64,000 nucleotides of DNA from Megasphaera massiliensis (GCF_000455225.1 NZ_HF954537.1:950352-1014351); one strand, 5' to 3'. Shown: positions 35,254 through 44,516, counted from the first letter of the stretch. The notes: generated by a model from the sequence alone, not told the origin. Program-made: numbers and translations.

Positions 35254-36042
35254 ATGTACGAAAATCCCTTATCTCACATTTTAGAATATAATTTAGACTT
35301 GGGTAAGACGAAGCCCGATACGGTCCATCGCGACGAAAGGTATTGCCCCTTCTGTGACGTCGCTCATTTGAAGAATGTCATGGAAAAGCGGGGCCACATG
35401 ATCTGGCTTGAAAATGCCTTTCCGGTCCTCAAGGACTCATGGCAGACACTCATCATCGAAACCGATGACTGTGACGGCGAGTTCTCCGACTATACCCCGG
35501 AATACGCCCAAAAGCTCATCGAATTCGGCCTTGAAAAGTGGCAGCAAGTCAAGGAAATGGGCAAATTCAAATCGGTCGTCTTTTACCGCAACCACGGCTA
35601 TATGTCCGGCGGCACGATTCACCATCCCCATTCGCAAATCGTCGGCTTCAAAGACTATGACTATCACGAAGATATCAAACCCTTCCACTTCGTCGGTCCG
35701 ACCATCTTTGAAGAAGACGGCCTTACGATCACCCTGTCCAAACGGCCCATCATCGGCTTTTACGAAGTAAATCTTATCTTAAAGGACCGGGCAAAACTCG
35801 AAAAATTCGTGCGCTGCATGCAGACGACAGCCCACTATTTCATGCACTCCTTCATCCGCTTTAACGACAGTTACAACATCTTTTTCTATGATTTTCCCGA
35901 TGACGATGCCTTATACGTCAAAATCATCCCGCGCTTTCTTACCAACCCTCTCTTTGTCGGTTACATGATTCCACAAATCGCAAATGGAGGCCATTCGGCG
36001 CATTTTATCCAGGAATTGCAGACCAGGCTGCATGACCTATAG
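35254..36042 (+). CDS. DUF4931 / galactose-1-phosphate uridylyltransferase-like protein
   Basis: 262-aa HIT-superfamily protein. A Cys pair in RYCPFCDV (about residues 30-37) and the HxHxQ-type active-site motif GGTIHHPHSQIVG (about 120-132) resemble GalT and related nucleotidylyltransferases. It lacks the full GalT length (about 350), so it is a short relative of unknown substrate. Start at MYENPLSH is set by AAAGGAG; a 32-codon extension into the leader is rejected. Confidence 0.75.
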   Translation: MYENPLSHILEYNLDLGKTKPDTVHRDERYCPFCDVAHLKNVMEKRGHMIWLENAFPVLKDSWQTLIIETDDCDGEFSDYTPEYAQKLIEFGLEKWQQVKEMGKFKSVVFYRNHGYMSGGTIHHPHSQIVGFKDYDYHEDIKPFHFVGPTIFEEDGLTITLSKRPIIGFYEVNLILKDRAKLEKFVRCMQTTAHYFMHSFIRFNDSYNIFFYDFPDDDALYVKIIPRFLTNPLFVGYMIPQIANGGHSAHFIQELQTRLHDL

Positions 36043-36064
36043 AAAGGACGGTCCTCATACATTT

Positions 36065-36790
36065 ATGCGTTTATTTGCAATAGGTGACTTACATTTATCG
36101 GGCAATCCGCCAAAAAAGCCGATGGAAGTCTTCGGCCCCCGCTGGAAAAACCACTGGCAGCGCATTGCCGAAGACTGGAAAGAAAGAGTCACCGATGACG
36201 ATACAGTCCTCATTGCCGGTGATACGTCGTGGGCCATGCGCCTCGACGAAGCCCAGGAGGACCTCGATCAAATCCGCGCCCTTCCGGGCAAAAAAATCAT
36301 TATCCGCGGCAACCACGACTACTGGTGGGCCAGTGCCGGAAAACTGAACCGCATGGATGCCGAAAATAATATGCACTACCTCTACGGCTCGACAGCCATC
36401 CTCGACGATGGCACGATCATCTGCGGCACCCACGGCTGGATCTGCCCGGGCGACCTCCATTACCAGGAAGAACGGGATGCCAAACCGTACCGCCGTGAAC
36501 TGCTTCGCGTCGAACGGACGCTCCAGGAAGCGGAAAAAATAGGCAGTGGCCATACGATTCTCATGCTCCACTATCCGCCGGTCTGCGACTTGACGAAACC
36601 CAGCGGTTTTACAGAACTCTTAGAAAAATACAAGGTGCCCCTCTGTATCTTCGGCCACCTTCACGGTATGCAGCCCGGAACGATGTTCCCCCGCCGCTAT
36701 AACGGTACCCTGCTGCACCTGGTGTCGGCCGACTATCGGGACTGCAAGCTCCTTGAAATCAAATTTGACGGTGAGGAGGCACTGCCATGA
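36065..36790 (+). CDS. Calcineurin-like metallophosphoesterase
   Basis: 241-aa phosphoesterase with all five metal motifs: AIGDLHLSG (DxH), IAGDTSWA (GD), IIRGNHDYWW (GNHD), LMLHYPP (H) and IFGHLHGM (GHxH). Probably acts on a nucleotide or phosphodiester; target unknown. Starts just after the GalT-like gene; the clear motif match starts at MRLFAIGD, though the ribosome site AAAGGA is rather far. Overlaps the next small gene by 4 bases. Confidence 0.88.
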   Translation: MRLFAIGDLHLSGNPPKKPMEVFGPRWKNHWQRIAEDWKERVTDDDTVLIAGDTSWAMRLDEAQEDLDQIRALPGKKIIIRGNHDYWWASAGKLNRMDAENNMHYLYGSTAILDDGTIICGTHGWICPGDLHYQEERDAKPYRRELLRVERTLQEAEKIGSGHTILMLHYPPVCDLTKPSGFTELLEKYKVPLCIFGHLHGMQPGTMFPRRYNGTLLHLVSADYRDCKLLEIKFDGEEALP

Positions 36791-37017
36791 GTCAAATAGC
36801 CCAAAAACATCTCTTAGCCGGCATCATCTTCGGCGACGCCGAAACGGGCGAATACATCTACCTTCCCGGTGGCGAAGTCGGTACCGACCGACCGCTCTGC
36901 GTCTTTGAACACGACGGTCAAAAAGAGGATGTCGACCTCGAACAAGCCGGCTACCTCGTCGATCACCTGACGCTGAAAAAATGCAGCCATCCCACCCTCG
37001 GGAACCGCTCTTTTTAA
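36787..37017 (+). CDS. Small conserved-looking protein of unknown function
   Basis: 76-aa acidic protein (MSQIAQKHLLAGIIFGDAE start) with no family I recognise. It overlaps the phosphoesterase gene by an ATGA, so translation is coupled and a joint function is plausible. No signal peptide or TM segment. Codon use matches its neighbours, which supports a real gene. Confidence 0.65.
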   Translation: MSQIAQKHLLAGIIFGDAETGEYIYLPGGEVGTDRPLCVFEHDGQKEDVDLEQAGYLVDHLTLKKCSHPTLGNRSF

Positions 37018-37023
37018 CATAAC

Positions 37024-37106
37024 AAAAAAGAACCTCTCTGCCCTCCTGCCGAACTCATTCGTTAGGGCCTAACGAATGAGCTGCACAGAATCAGAGGGGT
37101 TCTTTT
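37024..37106 (+). terminator. Compound bidirectional terminator with embedded palindrome
   Basis: Outer arms AAAGAACCTCTCTG and CAGAGGGGTTCTTT enclose a near-perfect palindrome (37054-37080) with 13-bp arms CTCATTCGTTAGG/CCTAACGAATGAG and one central G. A and T runs on the outside suit termination in both directions, between the convergent small gene and the histidine kinase. Confidence 0.75.
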
Positions 37107-37107
37107 A

Positions 37108-38685
37108 TTATGCGTTATCCGGCGTTTGATCGGCATCTTTTCGGAGGGTAAACCAGAAAGTGACGCCGCCGTTTTCGTTCTTCACGCCATAAGATTCACC
37201 GTGGAGCTTCACCAGGGCCGCCACCGTGCCCAAGCCTAAGCCGTGGCCGCCGAAGATGCGTTTTGGACTGCGGGCCCGCGACGAGTCGATCTTATAGAAG
37301 GGCTCCCAAATACGCTGCTGATACTCTTCATCAATGTGACTGCCTTCATTGTAGACGCAGATTCGGTACCGCTCACCGAGATCTTCGGCCCAAAGGCGGA
37401 TATGTTGATTGGCATCGGTATAATCGATAGCATTGCTTAAGAAATTCGTTAAAATCGTATCGATTCGTTCCGGATCGCCATAAACGGTCATGGTCTCAGG
37501 CAAATCAATCTTGGCAAGGATTCCCTTGTCTTCCATGACTTTGGAGAACCGTTCCCGACTTTCCTCGGCCAGAGCACTGAAATCGAAGACTGTCTGTTCC
37601 AGATGGAAGGAACCCGTTTCCAAGCGTGATAAGCTGAGCAGATCACGAACCAATTTATCCATCTTCTGGGTCTCACTATGTATAACCGAGCAATACCGAC
37701 GCTGTGTTTCTTCATCGATGTCGAGGGTATCGAGACCTTCTGCGTACCCTTGGATAATGGCCAAGGGAGTTTTCAGCTCATGGGACACGGCCGATAGGAA
37801 GGCCTTCCGCATGTGCTCGACCTCTTTGGCTACGTCCAATTGTTTTTTCAGCTCTTCATTCGATTGGCGAAGAGCCGTCAAGGCGACATTGAGCTGGTTG
37901 GACAGGATATTCAGGCTCTCACCGAGTTCGCCGATTTCATCGCTAAGGTTCCCTTTCCACTTATTGGAAAAATCAAGGTGAGCCATGGCGAAGGCCAGGT
38001 TCTTCAATTCGATGAGGGGTTTAGTCATGCGCTGAGTCAGATACAACGTACTGACGCAGGCCACGATCAGCCAGACAATGCCGCAGACGATGATGAAATG
38101 CTGGACAATATAGATATTTTCCTGCATGGGCGCGACGGACTGGTTGATGATGACGTACGTACCATCCTGAATGCGGTCGACGAGGTTAAAATACTCAAAA
38201 TCAGGCATATCCTTATAAAGATGAACGGCTCCCAACAGGCTTTCATCAGGCGCCTTGCCGTCGAGAAGTTCCATGAGTTCCTTGATGTGTACCGGCAGCT
38301 TGCCCTCCGGACGATCGGCAGGAACTTCATTTTCCTTGCCAAGGGCGATGATTTCCTGATCTTCGGGAACGGTTTCCGGCGGCAGATGGACTCGCCGTCC
38401 CGGCCGCGAGGAATAGACCAGCTTGTTGTTGTCGACGATGAGGATATCGACGCCGTAGCGCTGACTCAGTGAGTCCAGCGAATGTTCGTCAGGGCCGTTT
38501 TTCTTTTGATAGGTAGCACTGATCTTCTGACTGGCTTCGATCATGGCTTCTTTTTTCATGGAGTAGTAGTAGCGGTCAAAGCCAAGGCCGACAGCCATCA
38601 TCAGTCCGATGATAAAGAAGATAGAAAAACAGCCGACATAGACACCGGTCTTAACCTTTAAGGACAATAAGCCTTTCCGTCTCAT
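37108..38685 (-). CDS. Membrane sensor histidine kinase
   Basis: 525 aa. TM1 about residues 14-36, an extracytoplasmic sensor domain to about 195, TM2 about 196-216, HAMP, then HisKA with the phospho-His in SAVSHELKTPLAIIQGYAEG (about residue 301). The HATPase domain has NFLSNAIDYTDA (N box) and GHGLGLGTVAALVKLHGE (G2 box). It is the partner of the response regulator whose gene overlaps by 4 bases. PhoR/VanS-like layout; signal unknown. Confidence 0.94.
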   Translation of the reverse strand: MRRKGLLSLKVKTGVYVGCFSIFFIIGLMMAVGLGFDRYYYSMKKEAMIEASQKISATYQKKNGPDEHSLDSLSQRYGVDILIVDNNKLVYSSRPGRRVHLPPETVPEDQEIIALGKENEVPADRPEGKLPVHIKELMELLDGKAPDESLLGAVHLYKDMPDFEYFNLVDRIQDGTYVIINQSVAPMQENIYIVQHFIIVCGIVWLIVACVSTLYLTQRMTKPLIELKNLAFAMAHLDFSNKWKGNLSDEIGELGESLNILSNQLNVALTALRQSNEELKKQLDVAKEVEHMRKAFLSAVSHELKTPLAIIQGYAEGLDTLDIDEETQRRYCSVIHSETQKMDKLVRDLLSLSRLETGSFHLEQTVFDFSALAEESRERFSKVMEDKGILAKIDLPETMTVYGDPERIDTILTNFLSNAIDYTDANQHIRLWAEDLGERYRICVYNEGSHIDEEYQQRIWEPFYKIDSSRARSPKRIFGGHGLGLGTVAALVKLHGESYGVKNENGGVTFWFTLRKDADQTPDNA

Positions 38686-39347
38686 TTGGAATCGTAGCGG
38701 TATCCGTAGCCGCGGACAGTACGAATGTAGCGGCCTTTGTCGCCGAGTTTAATGCGCAGACGGTTGATGTGCGTATCGACGGTGCGCAGATCACCGTAGT
38801 AATCGTAATTCCATACCTGATTGAGGATCTGGCGGCGGCTCAAAGCCTTGCCGGTATTGCTCATCAGATAGTTGAGAAGCTTGTATTCTGTCGGGCTGAG
38901 ATCGACATTCTTCCCGTCGAGGACGACCTGGCGGGCATCGCGGTCGATGGCGACACCGGCTTCGGTTTCCTGCGTTTCCGAGTCGTTCTGAGAACGGCGC
39001 AAGAGAGCTTTGATCTTAGCTACTAAAATTTTCGGGCTGAAAGGCTTGGTAATGTATTCGTCAGCTCCGAGATCGTAGGCAAAGAGTTGGTCAATTTCTT
39101 CACCTTTTGCCGTCAGCATCATGATGGGAACCGTCGATTCGCGGCGGATTTCACGGCATACGGTCCAGCCGTCGTAACCGGGCATCATGACGTCGAGAAG
39201 GACCAAATCCGGATGTTCCTTGTCGTAGATATCCAGGGCTTCTTTGCCGTCAACAGCTTCTAAAATTTCGTAGCCTTCAGGCTTTAAAAAATCAATGACC
39301 AATTGGCGCATAAGTTGTTCGTCATCTGCAATAAGTATCTTTTCCAT
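38682..39347 (-). CDS. OmpR/PhoB-family response regulator
   Basis: 221 aa. Receiver domain (ILIADDEQLMRQ acidic pair, LVLLDVMMPGYDGW with phospho-Asp near residue 52, MLTAK, ITKPF Lys) and a C-terminal winged helix (about 130-220, LRTVDTHINRLRIKLG recognition helix). Begins 2 bases after folK, so it is in the same transcript as the folate genes, an unusual arrangement. Confidence 0.95.
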   Translation of the reverse strand: MEKILIADDEQLMRQLVIDFLKPEGYEILEAVDGKEALDIYDKEHPDLVLLDVMMPGYDGWTVCREIRRESTVPIMMLTAKGEEIDQLFAYDLGADEYITKPFSPKILVAKIKALLRRSQNDSETQETEAGVAIDRDARQVVLDGKNVDLSPTEYKLLNYLMSNTGKALSRRQILNQVWNYDYYGDLRTVDTHINRLRIKLGDKGRYIRTVRGYGYRYDSK

Positions 39348-39349
39348 AG

Positions 39350-39829
39350 TTAATCCTTCCTTCTGATAGCGTCTGTATCTGGCAGCTGAGCGAGCCAGTC
39401 ATCAATCGGCCGGCCAAAGAGGATGAGGTCCGGCACCAGATCCCGCAAGGGGACCAATACGAAAGCCCGTTGTGTTAGATAAGGATGGGGCAAGGTCAGC
39501 TCCGGCGTCCGGCAGACCTCGTCCGGGCTGTAAACGAGGTCGATATCGATGGTTCGGGCACCCCATTTTTCATGGCGCACCCGCCCCAGCTGCCGTTCAA
39601 TGGCAAGACAGCGTTCGAGGAGCTTCTGGCCTGTAAGACTCGTCTCCACGGAAACGGCACCGTTGATAAAAGGCGGCTGATTTTCCTTCCCCCACGGCGG
39701 CGTTTCATAAAAAGGAGACACCGTCTTAACGGTTACTTCAGGCGTGGCATCGAGGAGGACCACAGCCCGTTTCAGCGTCTCTTCCCGATTCCCCAGATTG
39801 GCGCCGATGCTAAGGTAAAATTTAGCCAT
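39350..39829 (-). CDS. folK: 2-amino-4-hydroxy-6-hydroxymethyldihydropteridine pyrophosphokinase
   Basis: 159-aa HPPK, the step before dihydropteroate synthase. YLSIGANLGNREETL starts the fold and the signature WGARTIDIDLVY (about residues 88-99) holds the metal-binding Asp pair. Start at MAKFYLSIG overlaps folB by 8 bases; a five-residue longer start is possible. No folP is found between folB and folE. Confidence 0.95.
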   Translation of the reverse strand: MAKFYLSIGANLGNREETLKRAVVLLDATPEVTVKTVSPFYETPPWGKENQPPFINGAVSVETSLTGQKLLERCLAIERQLGRVRHEKWGARTIDIDLVYSPDEVCRTPELTLPHPYLTQRAFVLVPLRDLVPDLILFGRPIDDWLAQLPDTDAIRRKD

Positions 39830-40187
39830 GTCGTCGCCTTTCAAGGACTACGGCCGCGTCGTCAAAGAGACCGCCAATCGGAGCCTGGGGCTTATGGACG
39901 GTTACCGTCACGACCTCGACAGGAGGAAAGGCGCCGAGAATCTCTTCGGCAATGACCGTTCCCAGCCGCTCGATAAGCTGATAGCGGCGATTCTCGACGA
40001 TGTCCTTAACCCGAGCATAGACGACACTGTAGTCGACGGTCTGGTGAAGGTCATCAGAGGCGCCGGCCTGTGACAGATCCGTTTCAAGGCATATATCGAT
40101 ATGAAACGGCTGACCAAGCTCCGCTTCCGATGCCAAGCAGCCGTGGTGCCCCCAAAAGTGAAGTCCTTTGAGCATGATTTTATCCAT
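39822..40187 (-). CDS. folB: Dihydroneopterin aldolase
   Basis: 121-aa aldolase cleaving dihydroneopterin to hydroxymethyldihydropterin. GLHFWGHHGCLASEAELGQPF (first catalytic Tyr position replaced by Trp/His-rich stretch) and VTVHKPQAPIGGLFDDAAV (with the catalytic Lys) match FolB. Start at MDKIMLKGL overlaps the folE end by 8 bases. Confidence 0.92.
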   Translation of the reverse strand: MDKIMLKGLHFWGHHGCLASEAELGQPFHIDICLETDLSQAGASDDLHQTVDYSVVYARVKDIVENRRYQLIERLGTVIAEEILGAFPPVEVVTVTVHKPQAPIGGLFDDAAVVLERRRHG

Positions 40188-40755
40188 CTTGTTTTTCCTC
40201 CATGACGAGCTTCCAAGCTTCTTTATAGGCATCGGTTCCTTCTTTCAGGCACCCGGACGCCGCCGTCGTCATAATATTCGAATCGATGGCCAGCTGATCG
40301 CGCATGGTAAGGCATAAGTGAGTTGCTTTGACGACGATCAGAACGCCTTCCGGATCGAGGCCGCGGACGATGGACTGACACAATTCTTCCGTCATCCGTT
40401 CCTGGAGCTGGGGCCGGCGGGCCAGGATATCGACAGCCCGGACGAAGTGACCGAAACCAGCGATACGATTAGCTTTAGGGTAGTATACGATGTGAACGGT
40501 ACCGAAAAAGGGTAACAAATGATGTTCACAGAGCGAGTGAAAGCGGATATTGCGGACACTGACCAGTCCATTGGACCGGGTTACGATAGGACTGTTCCAT
40601 TCGTCATCAGGATTTTCCTGAAGGCCTGAAAAAAATCGGGCAAAGGTCTCGGCCACGCGGTGCGGCGTCTTTTCCATTCCCAGCGCCGTCAAGTCGAGCC
40701 CTAGGGCTTCTAAAAATTGCCGCATGGCGGCGACAGCTTTTTCATTTTCTACCAA
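40180..40755 (-). CDS. folE: GTP cyclohydrolase I
   Basis: 191-aa type I enzyme making dihydroneopterin triphosphate from GTP. FHSLCEHHLLPFFG (Zn Cys and His) and ATHLCLTMR (second Zn Cys) are present, as is GLDPEGVLIVVKA. The product feeds folate (folB, folK adjacent) and queuosine (queD). The usual HLCMTMRGV tail reads LCLTMRDQLA here, a mild variation. Confidence 0.95.
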   Translation of the reverse strand: MVENEKAVAAMRQFLEALGLDLTALGMEKTPHRVAETFARFFSGLQENPDDEWNSPIVTRSNGLVSVRNIRFHSLCEHHLLPFFGTVHIVYYPKANRIAGFGHFVRAVDILARRPQLQERMTEELCQSIVRGLDPEGVLIVVKATHLCLTMRDQLAIDSNIMTTAASGCLKEGTDAYKEAWKLVMEEKQDG

Positions 40756-40782
40756 TGTGGCGACTCCTCCTTTTCCGTATGA

Positions 40783-41190
40783 TTATAAAAGAAAGTAATA
40801 GGACAGCATAAAGATGGCGCCCCCTAGAATGATGAACACCGGGCTGGCATACTGCTGCCACAGGCTTTGGACGCGGTGGAGATAGATGTCCTCAGGATCG
40901 TCCGGATTATAGCGCAGGGGCAGTTCATCGCCAGCTACGTAATTCCATTCGGCATTACCAAAGGCATAGCGAGCCTGATGGGTCTTTCCGTCTTGGGACG
41001 TAAAACGAACGACAGGATAATAAAGGGTCCCACTTTTCATCTTCTTTTCTTCAAATCCCAAGAGAGTGCCTGTCCCTTCCTGCGTGCAGCGTCGGGTAAG
41101 GCTGTAAAATTTAGAGCCGTGATACAAGCCGACAGCAATGAACAACGTGCCAAGGATGGCAGGGATAAAATAAAAGATTTGCAGCAGCAT
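40783..41190 (-). CDS. DUF3592-type small membrane protein
   Basis: 135 aa with two TM segments (residues 1-22 and about 112-133) around a beta-rich middle: SLTRRCTQEGTGTLLGFEEK ... PVVRFTSQDGKTHQARY ... LRYNPDDPEDIYL. This matches DUF3592 proteins of unknown role. Lies between the ECF S component and folE at short spacing. Confidence 0.75.
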   Translation of the reverse strand: MLLQIFYFIPAILGTLFIAVGLYHGSKFYSLTRRCTQEGTGTLLGFEEKKMKSGTLYYPVVRFTSQDGKTHQARYAFGNAEWNYVAGDELPLRYNPDDPEDIYLHRVQSLWQQYASPVFIILGGAIFMLSYYFLL

Positions 41191-41204
41191 GGCAAAATTC
41201 CTTT

Positions 41205-41717
41205 CTATTCATGGCGGTGACTTAGAAAGCGGCTGAGGGTTAGGCCCAGCAGCGCTCCGATAACACCGGTGATGATTTGAGGCCAACTCATGGCCGTCAA
41301 CAGCAGATGGCGCATAGCCGGAGGGAATTCGATACCGGCAAAGAGTAAATAAAATAAGGCGTAGAGGGTACCTGCCTTAGCCAGGGCTCCGACCAACAGT
41401 GCCGGCAGGCCGTAGTGCTGCCATCGCCAGGCGAAGTAAACGTAGACACCATTTCCAATGGCGACGGGAAAGACAAAGAGAACGAAAGGCAGCATTCCTT
41501 CGAGCCAGGCAAAAATCGGCGTGCAGGCGGCAACGACAAAGCCGGCCCTGCGATCGACGGCAAGAACGGCCGTAATCAGGCAGGCATTGACTAAAGACCC
41601 GATGAGGAACAGACTGATCTGAGGCGGTATAGGGATGATGAGCCTGAGCCCTTGTAAAATCAAGGTCGCTGCCAGTATCAGTCCCGTTCGGGTTACCTTT
41701 TGTGTGTCGTCGGTCAT
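41205..41717 (-). CDS. Putative ECF transporter S component
   Basis: 170-aa hydrophobic protein with about 5-6 TM segments (TGLILAATLILQGLRLIIP, LVNACLITAVLAV, ALLVGALAKAGTLYALFYLL). The start GLILAATLILQ and overall size resemble substrate-binding S components of group II ECF importers. Its position ahead of folE suggests a pterin, folate or related substrate, but this is only context. Start at 41717 set by AGGGAGG. No energizing module here. Confidence 0.6.
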   Translation of the reverse strand: MTDDTQKVTRTGLILAATLILQGLRLIIPIPPQISLFLIGSLVNACLITAVLAVDRRAGFVVAACTPIFAWLEGMLPFVLFVFPVAIGNGVYVYFAWRWQHYGLPALLVGALAKAGTLYALFYLLFAGIEFPPAMRHLLLTAMSWPQIITGVIGALLGLTLSRFLSHRHE

Positions 41718-41742
41718 ACAGCCTCCCTGTCCATTTTGCAAA

Positions 41743-41754
41743 AATTTGCTATAA
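41743..41754 (+). promoter_or_regulatory. Extended -10 promoter of the acyltransferase gene
   Basis: TTTGCTATAAT, an extended -10 (TGN-TATAAT), about 50 bases before the ATG. The -35 region (CTGTCC) is weak. Confidence 0.45.
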
Positions 41755-41799
41755 TAGAATATAGCTTTAGTATCTATATTGTATCTTCCGAGGTGTCAG

Positions 41800-42906
41800 A
41801 TGTCAAAACGATTTATTCATTCTATCAATTATATGCGCGGACTTTGCATGCTCGGCGTCATCGCCATCCATGTCGGCTCAGTAGCCATCGTCAATCCGTC
41901 GCCAAATTTAGCGCTCGTCGCCATTTTAGAAATCTTATCCCGCTTCTCCGTACCGGCCTTTTTCTTTCTATCGGCCTTTGGCATGTTTTACAGTCAGGGA
42001 CTCCACGAGCCCTTTGACTATAAAGACTATTTGCGGCGCCGGCTGCGGACAGTTTTTGTCCCCTACCTGGCCTGGTCGTTTTTCTACATGGCCTTCGTAT
42101 CGGCTATCAGCCATAATCTCAATCTCTTTCATCCCTATGCCATCTTTCGCACCTTATGGTATGGCCTGGCCATGTATCATATCTACTTCCTGGTCATCCT
42201 CTTATGGTTCTACCTCTTCATGCCTCTGTGGCGGCCTTTACTGCGCCTCATGGACCGCAAACCGGTCCTTTCCTTTACAGCCCTGTTTCTCGTCAACATG
42301 ATCTTTAATTTTTACTCGAGTTACAGTTGGAATCTCCATTCGGACAATCCCTTCCTCGAAGATGCCTCGAATCTGCGCCTGAACTACATGGTCCTGCACT
42401 ATTTATTCATCTTCATGTTCGGCGCCTTTACGGCGGAACACTTTTCGTCGGTCACCGCCTGGCTCAAACGGCACGGCACGGTGATCAATCTCCTTCAAAT
42501 CGCTTCGACGGCGGGCATGCTGGCCGCCTACTACGGCGTCATGCATTACCTCGGCTATGACCCCTTATCGGCAGTCTTCACCATTCACCAGCTCAGCCCC
42601 ATCGGCATGGTTTATACCCTGTCGACGATGCTATTTCTCCTCTACTGGTGGGAATGCCGGCCTGTACCGCACGCCGTCCATCAGTTCTTCTCCCGGTTAG
42701 GAGACTATTCCTACCCCATCTATCTGGTCCATCCTGTTTTTCTCAGCCTCTGCACGGGCCTTGCGGCCCACCTGCATATTTACCTGCGAGCCATTCACAT
42801 CATCGCCATTTACATCATTGTCGTCGCCTGTGCGTCGGCCTATTCCTGGGTCGTCGTCGAGCACAAGCTTCCGAAATGGCTCAGCATCTGCGTCAAAGGG
42901 AAATAA
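41800..42906 (+). CDS. Acyltransferase family 3 membrane protein
   Basis: 368 aa with about 10 TM segments. N-terminal INYMRGLCMLGVIAIHVGS holds the conserved Arg and His of the acyltransferase_3 fold; RLRTVFVPYLAWSFFYM follows. Such enzymes O-acylate surface sugars or peptidoglycan; the target here is unknown. Start set by GAGGTG. Ends in a strong terminator. Confidence 0.88.
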   Translation: MSKRFIHSINYMRGLCMLGVIAIHVGSVAIVNPSPNLALVAILEILSRFSVPAFFFLSAFGMFYSQGLHEPFDYKDYLRRRLRTVFVPYLAWSFFYMAFVSAISHNLNLFHPYAIFRTLWYGLAMYHIYFLVILLWFYLFMPLWRPLLRLMDRKPVLSFTALFLVNMIFNFYSSYSWNLHSDNPFLEDASNLRLNYMVLHYLFIFMFGAFTAEHFSSVTAWLKRHGTVINLLQIASTAGMLAAYYGVMHYLGYDPLSAVFTIHQLSPIGMVYTLSTMLFLLYWWECRPVPHAVHQFFSRLGDYSYPIYLVHPVFLSLCTGLAAHLHIYLRAIHIIAIYIIVVACASAYSWVVVEHKLPKWLSICVKGK

Positions 42907-42912
42907 CAAAAG

Positions 42913-42959
42913 AGGGACTGCTGCATGAAGAAAACCGCTCCATGCAGCAGTCCCTTTTT
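42913..42959 (+). terminator. Terminator of the acyltransferase gene
   Basis: GGGACTGCTGCATG pairs perfectly with CATGCAGCAGTCCC across a 13-nt loop, followed by TTTTT. Confidence 0.9.
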
Positions 42960-43068
42960 GATTGCGCTCCCTTGCCGACAGCACCGGAAACCCAGCTCTT
43001 CCGACTATACGCGGAAAGAACGTAAGGCAGATGAGGCACACTTCGGCAGCCCGTTCGCCGCCAAGGGC

Positions 43069-43458
43069 TTACTTTTTAGCATTCTGCTTTTCCATGACCT
43101 TTTCCAACACGTCCGTGGCCATACGGGCTCTGGCTTTGATAACAGCGTTACCGTCTTTGATCGCTTCGGGATAGAAACTGCTCTTATACTTATGCTTCTT
43201 AGTCTGAGTAATCATCTTCTTCAGCTGAATCGTCTGATCATCGATGTTGTATACATAGGTACAGTAATCCGTCGTATCGCCGGATTTTTCCACAGTATTG
43301 AAGGACAGAACCTGGCGGCCCATATCGTAGTAGAGTTTCGCCGAATTCATGTCAATCGATGTATACTGATTATACTGCCACATATTGTCGGCCGCAAAGA
43401 CCGAGGCCGACAAGGCCAGGGAAAAACCGAGGGCCAAAAGCACTTTTTTCAATTTCAC
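43069..43458 (-). CDS. Secreted protein of unknown function
   Basis: 129 aa with a signal peptide (KLKKVLLALGFSLALSASVFA). The mature part holds a short beta-like region (YTSIDMNSAKLYYDMGRQVL) and a basic, helical C-terminus. Resembles the small periplasmic proteins common in Negativicutes, but I cannot name a family. The GTG at 43458 has AGGAG at 8 bases; a GTG three codons earlier is less well placed. Confidence 0.7.
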   Translation of the reverse strand: MKLKKVLLALGFSLALSASVFAADNMWQYNQYTSIDMNSAKLYYDMGRQVLSFNTVEKSGDTTDYCTYVYNIDDQTIQLKKMITQTKKHKYKSSFYPEAIKDGNAVIKARARMATDVLEKVMEKQNAKK

Positions 43459-43528
43459 AGATAACACTCCTCACTCCTATGATTTATACTTTATTATACC
43501 ATGGATTATCTGTAAAAGGTAAGAAGTT

Positions 43529-44023
43529 TCACCGATTATCCACTTTTTCGGGATATATGTCATGTTGGGACAGACGCTGCCAGGCAACGTCTTCCCAAGG
43601 CGTACCGGGACGGCCATAATTGCAGTAGGGATCAATGCTGATGCCGCCGCGGGGCAGGAATTTCCCCCAGACTTCGATATACTTCGGATCCATGGCATCG
43701 ATGAGGTCGTCCATGATGATGTTGACGCAGTCTTCGTGGAAGTCTCCGTGGTTGCGGAAGCTGAACAGGTAGAGTTTCAACGCCTTGCTTTCGACCATCC
43801 GTTCATCGGGGACGTAGGAAATATAAATCGTAGCATAGTCCGGCTGACCGGTCATGGGACAGAGGCTGGTGAATTCCGGGCAGTTAAACTTGACGAAGTA
43901 GTCCCGGTCGGGATGTTTGTTGATGAAGGTTTCCAAAAGGTCCGGATTGTAGTCTGTCGGATAGGTCGTGTGCTGATTGCCAAGGAAGGTAATGCCCTGA
44001 AGGTCTTCATGATCTCGACTCAT
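43529..44023 (-). CDS. queF: NADPH-dependent 7-cyano-7-deazaguanine reductase
   Basis: 164-aa T-fold enzyme reducing preQ0 to preQ1. The nucleophilic Cys lies in [13 protein letters not shown] (about residues 50-62); the QueF motif [16 protein letters not shown] follows. Length fits the short (YkvM-type) subfamily. Two bases after queT and under the same preQ1 riboswitch. Confidence 0.96.
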   Translation of the reverse strand: MSRDHEDLQGITFLGNQHTTYPTDYNPDLLETFINKHPDRDYFVKFNCPEFTSLCPMTGQPDYATIYISYVPDERMVESKALKLYLFSFRNHGDFHEDCVNIIMDDLIDAMDPKYIEVWGKFLPRGGISIDPYCNYGRPGTPWEDVAWQRLSQHDIYPEKVDNR

Positions 44024-44024
44024 A

Positions 44025-44516
44025 TTATAACCCCTTTTCTAAGACGTAGTGATGACGAAGCGCCTGAATGAGCAGGACGCCGCAAATAGCCGGCGGCAGC
44101 TGACCGACAGCCAAACTGCTGACCAGTACCGTATAAGGCAGGTTCAATAAGTACGACAGCCACAGGCTGACCAAAATAGCCGGCACCCACCAGATAGGAA
44201 GGGCTGCCAGCCAAGGACTTCCCTGACGCTGCCGAATCTGAACGATGAGCCAGGTCGTTATCATGCCGACGGCACAACCGCCGACCATATCGATAAGGCC
44301 CAGTCCGCCAAAGAGAAAGTTGGCGATAAAATTAGCAATGCCCAAAGGCACGACTAAAAAAGGATAGAGAAATGCCAGTCCGTAGAGAGCCGTTGCGATC
44401 CGGATTTGGTAAGGACCGAAAGAAATGCCCTGGGTTACATACAAGACGGCGATATAAATGGCGATGACCAAAGCAGAAAAGGTCATCCGCCGGGTATTGA
44501 GAACAAAGTTATACAT
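44025..44516 (-). CDS. queT: Queuosine precursor ECF transporter S component
   Basis: 163-aa integral membrane protein with about 5-6 TM segments. [27 protein letters not shown] and [24 protein letters not shown] match QueT-family S components, which import queuine or preQ1 precursors with the shared ECF module. Preceded by a preQ1 riboswitch and terminator, and followed directly by queF. Confidence 0.92.
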   Translation of the reverse strand: MYNFVLNTRRMTFSALVIAIYIAVLYVTQGISFGPYQIRIATALYGLAFLYPFLVVPLGIANFIANFLFGGLGLIDMVGGCAVGMITTWLIVQIRQRQGSPWLAALPIWWVPAILVSLWLSYLLNLPYTVLVSSLAVGQLPPAICGVLLIQALRHHYVLEKGL

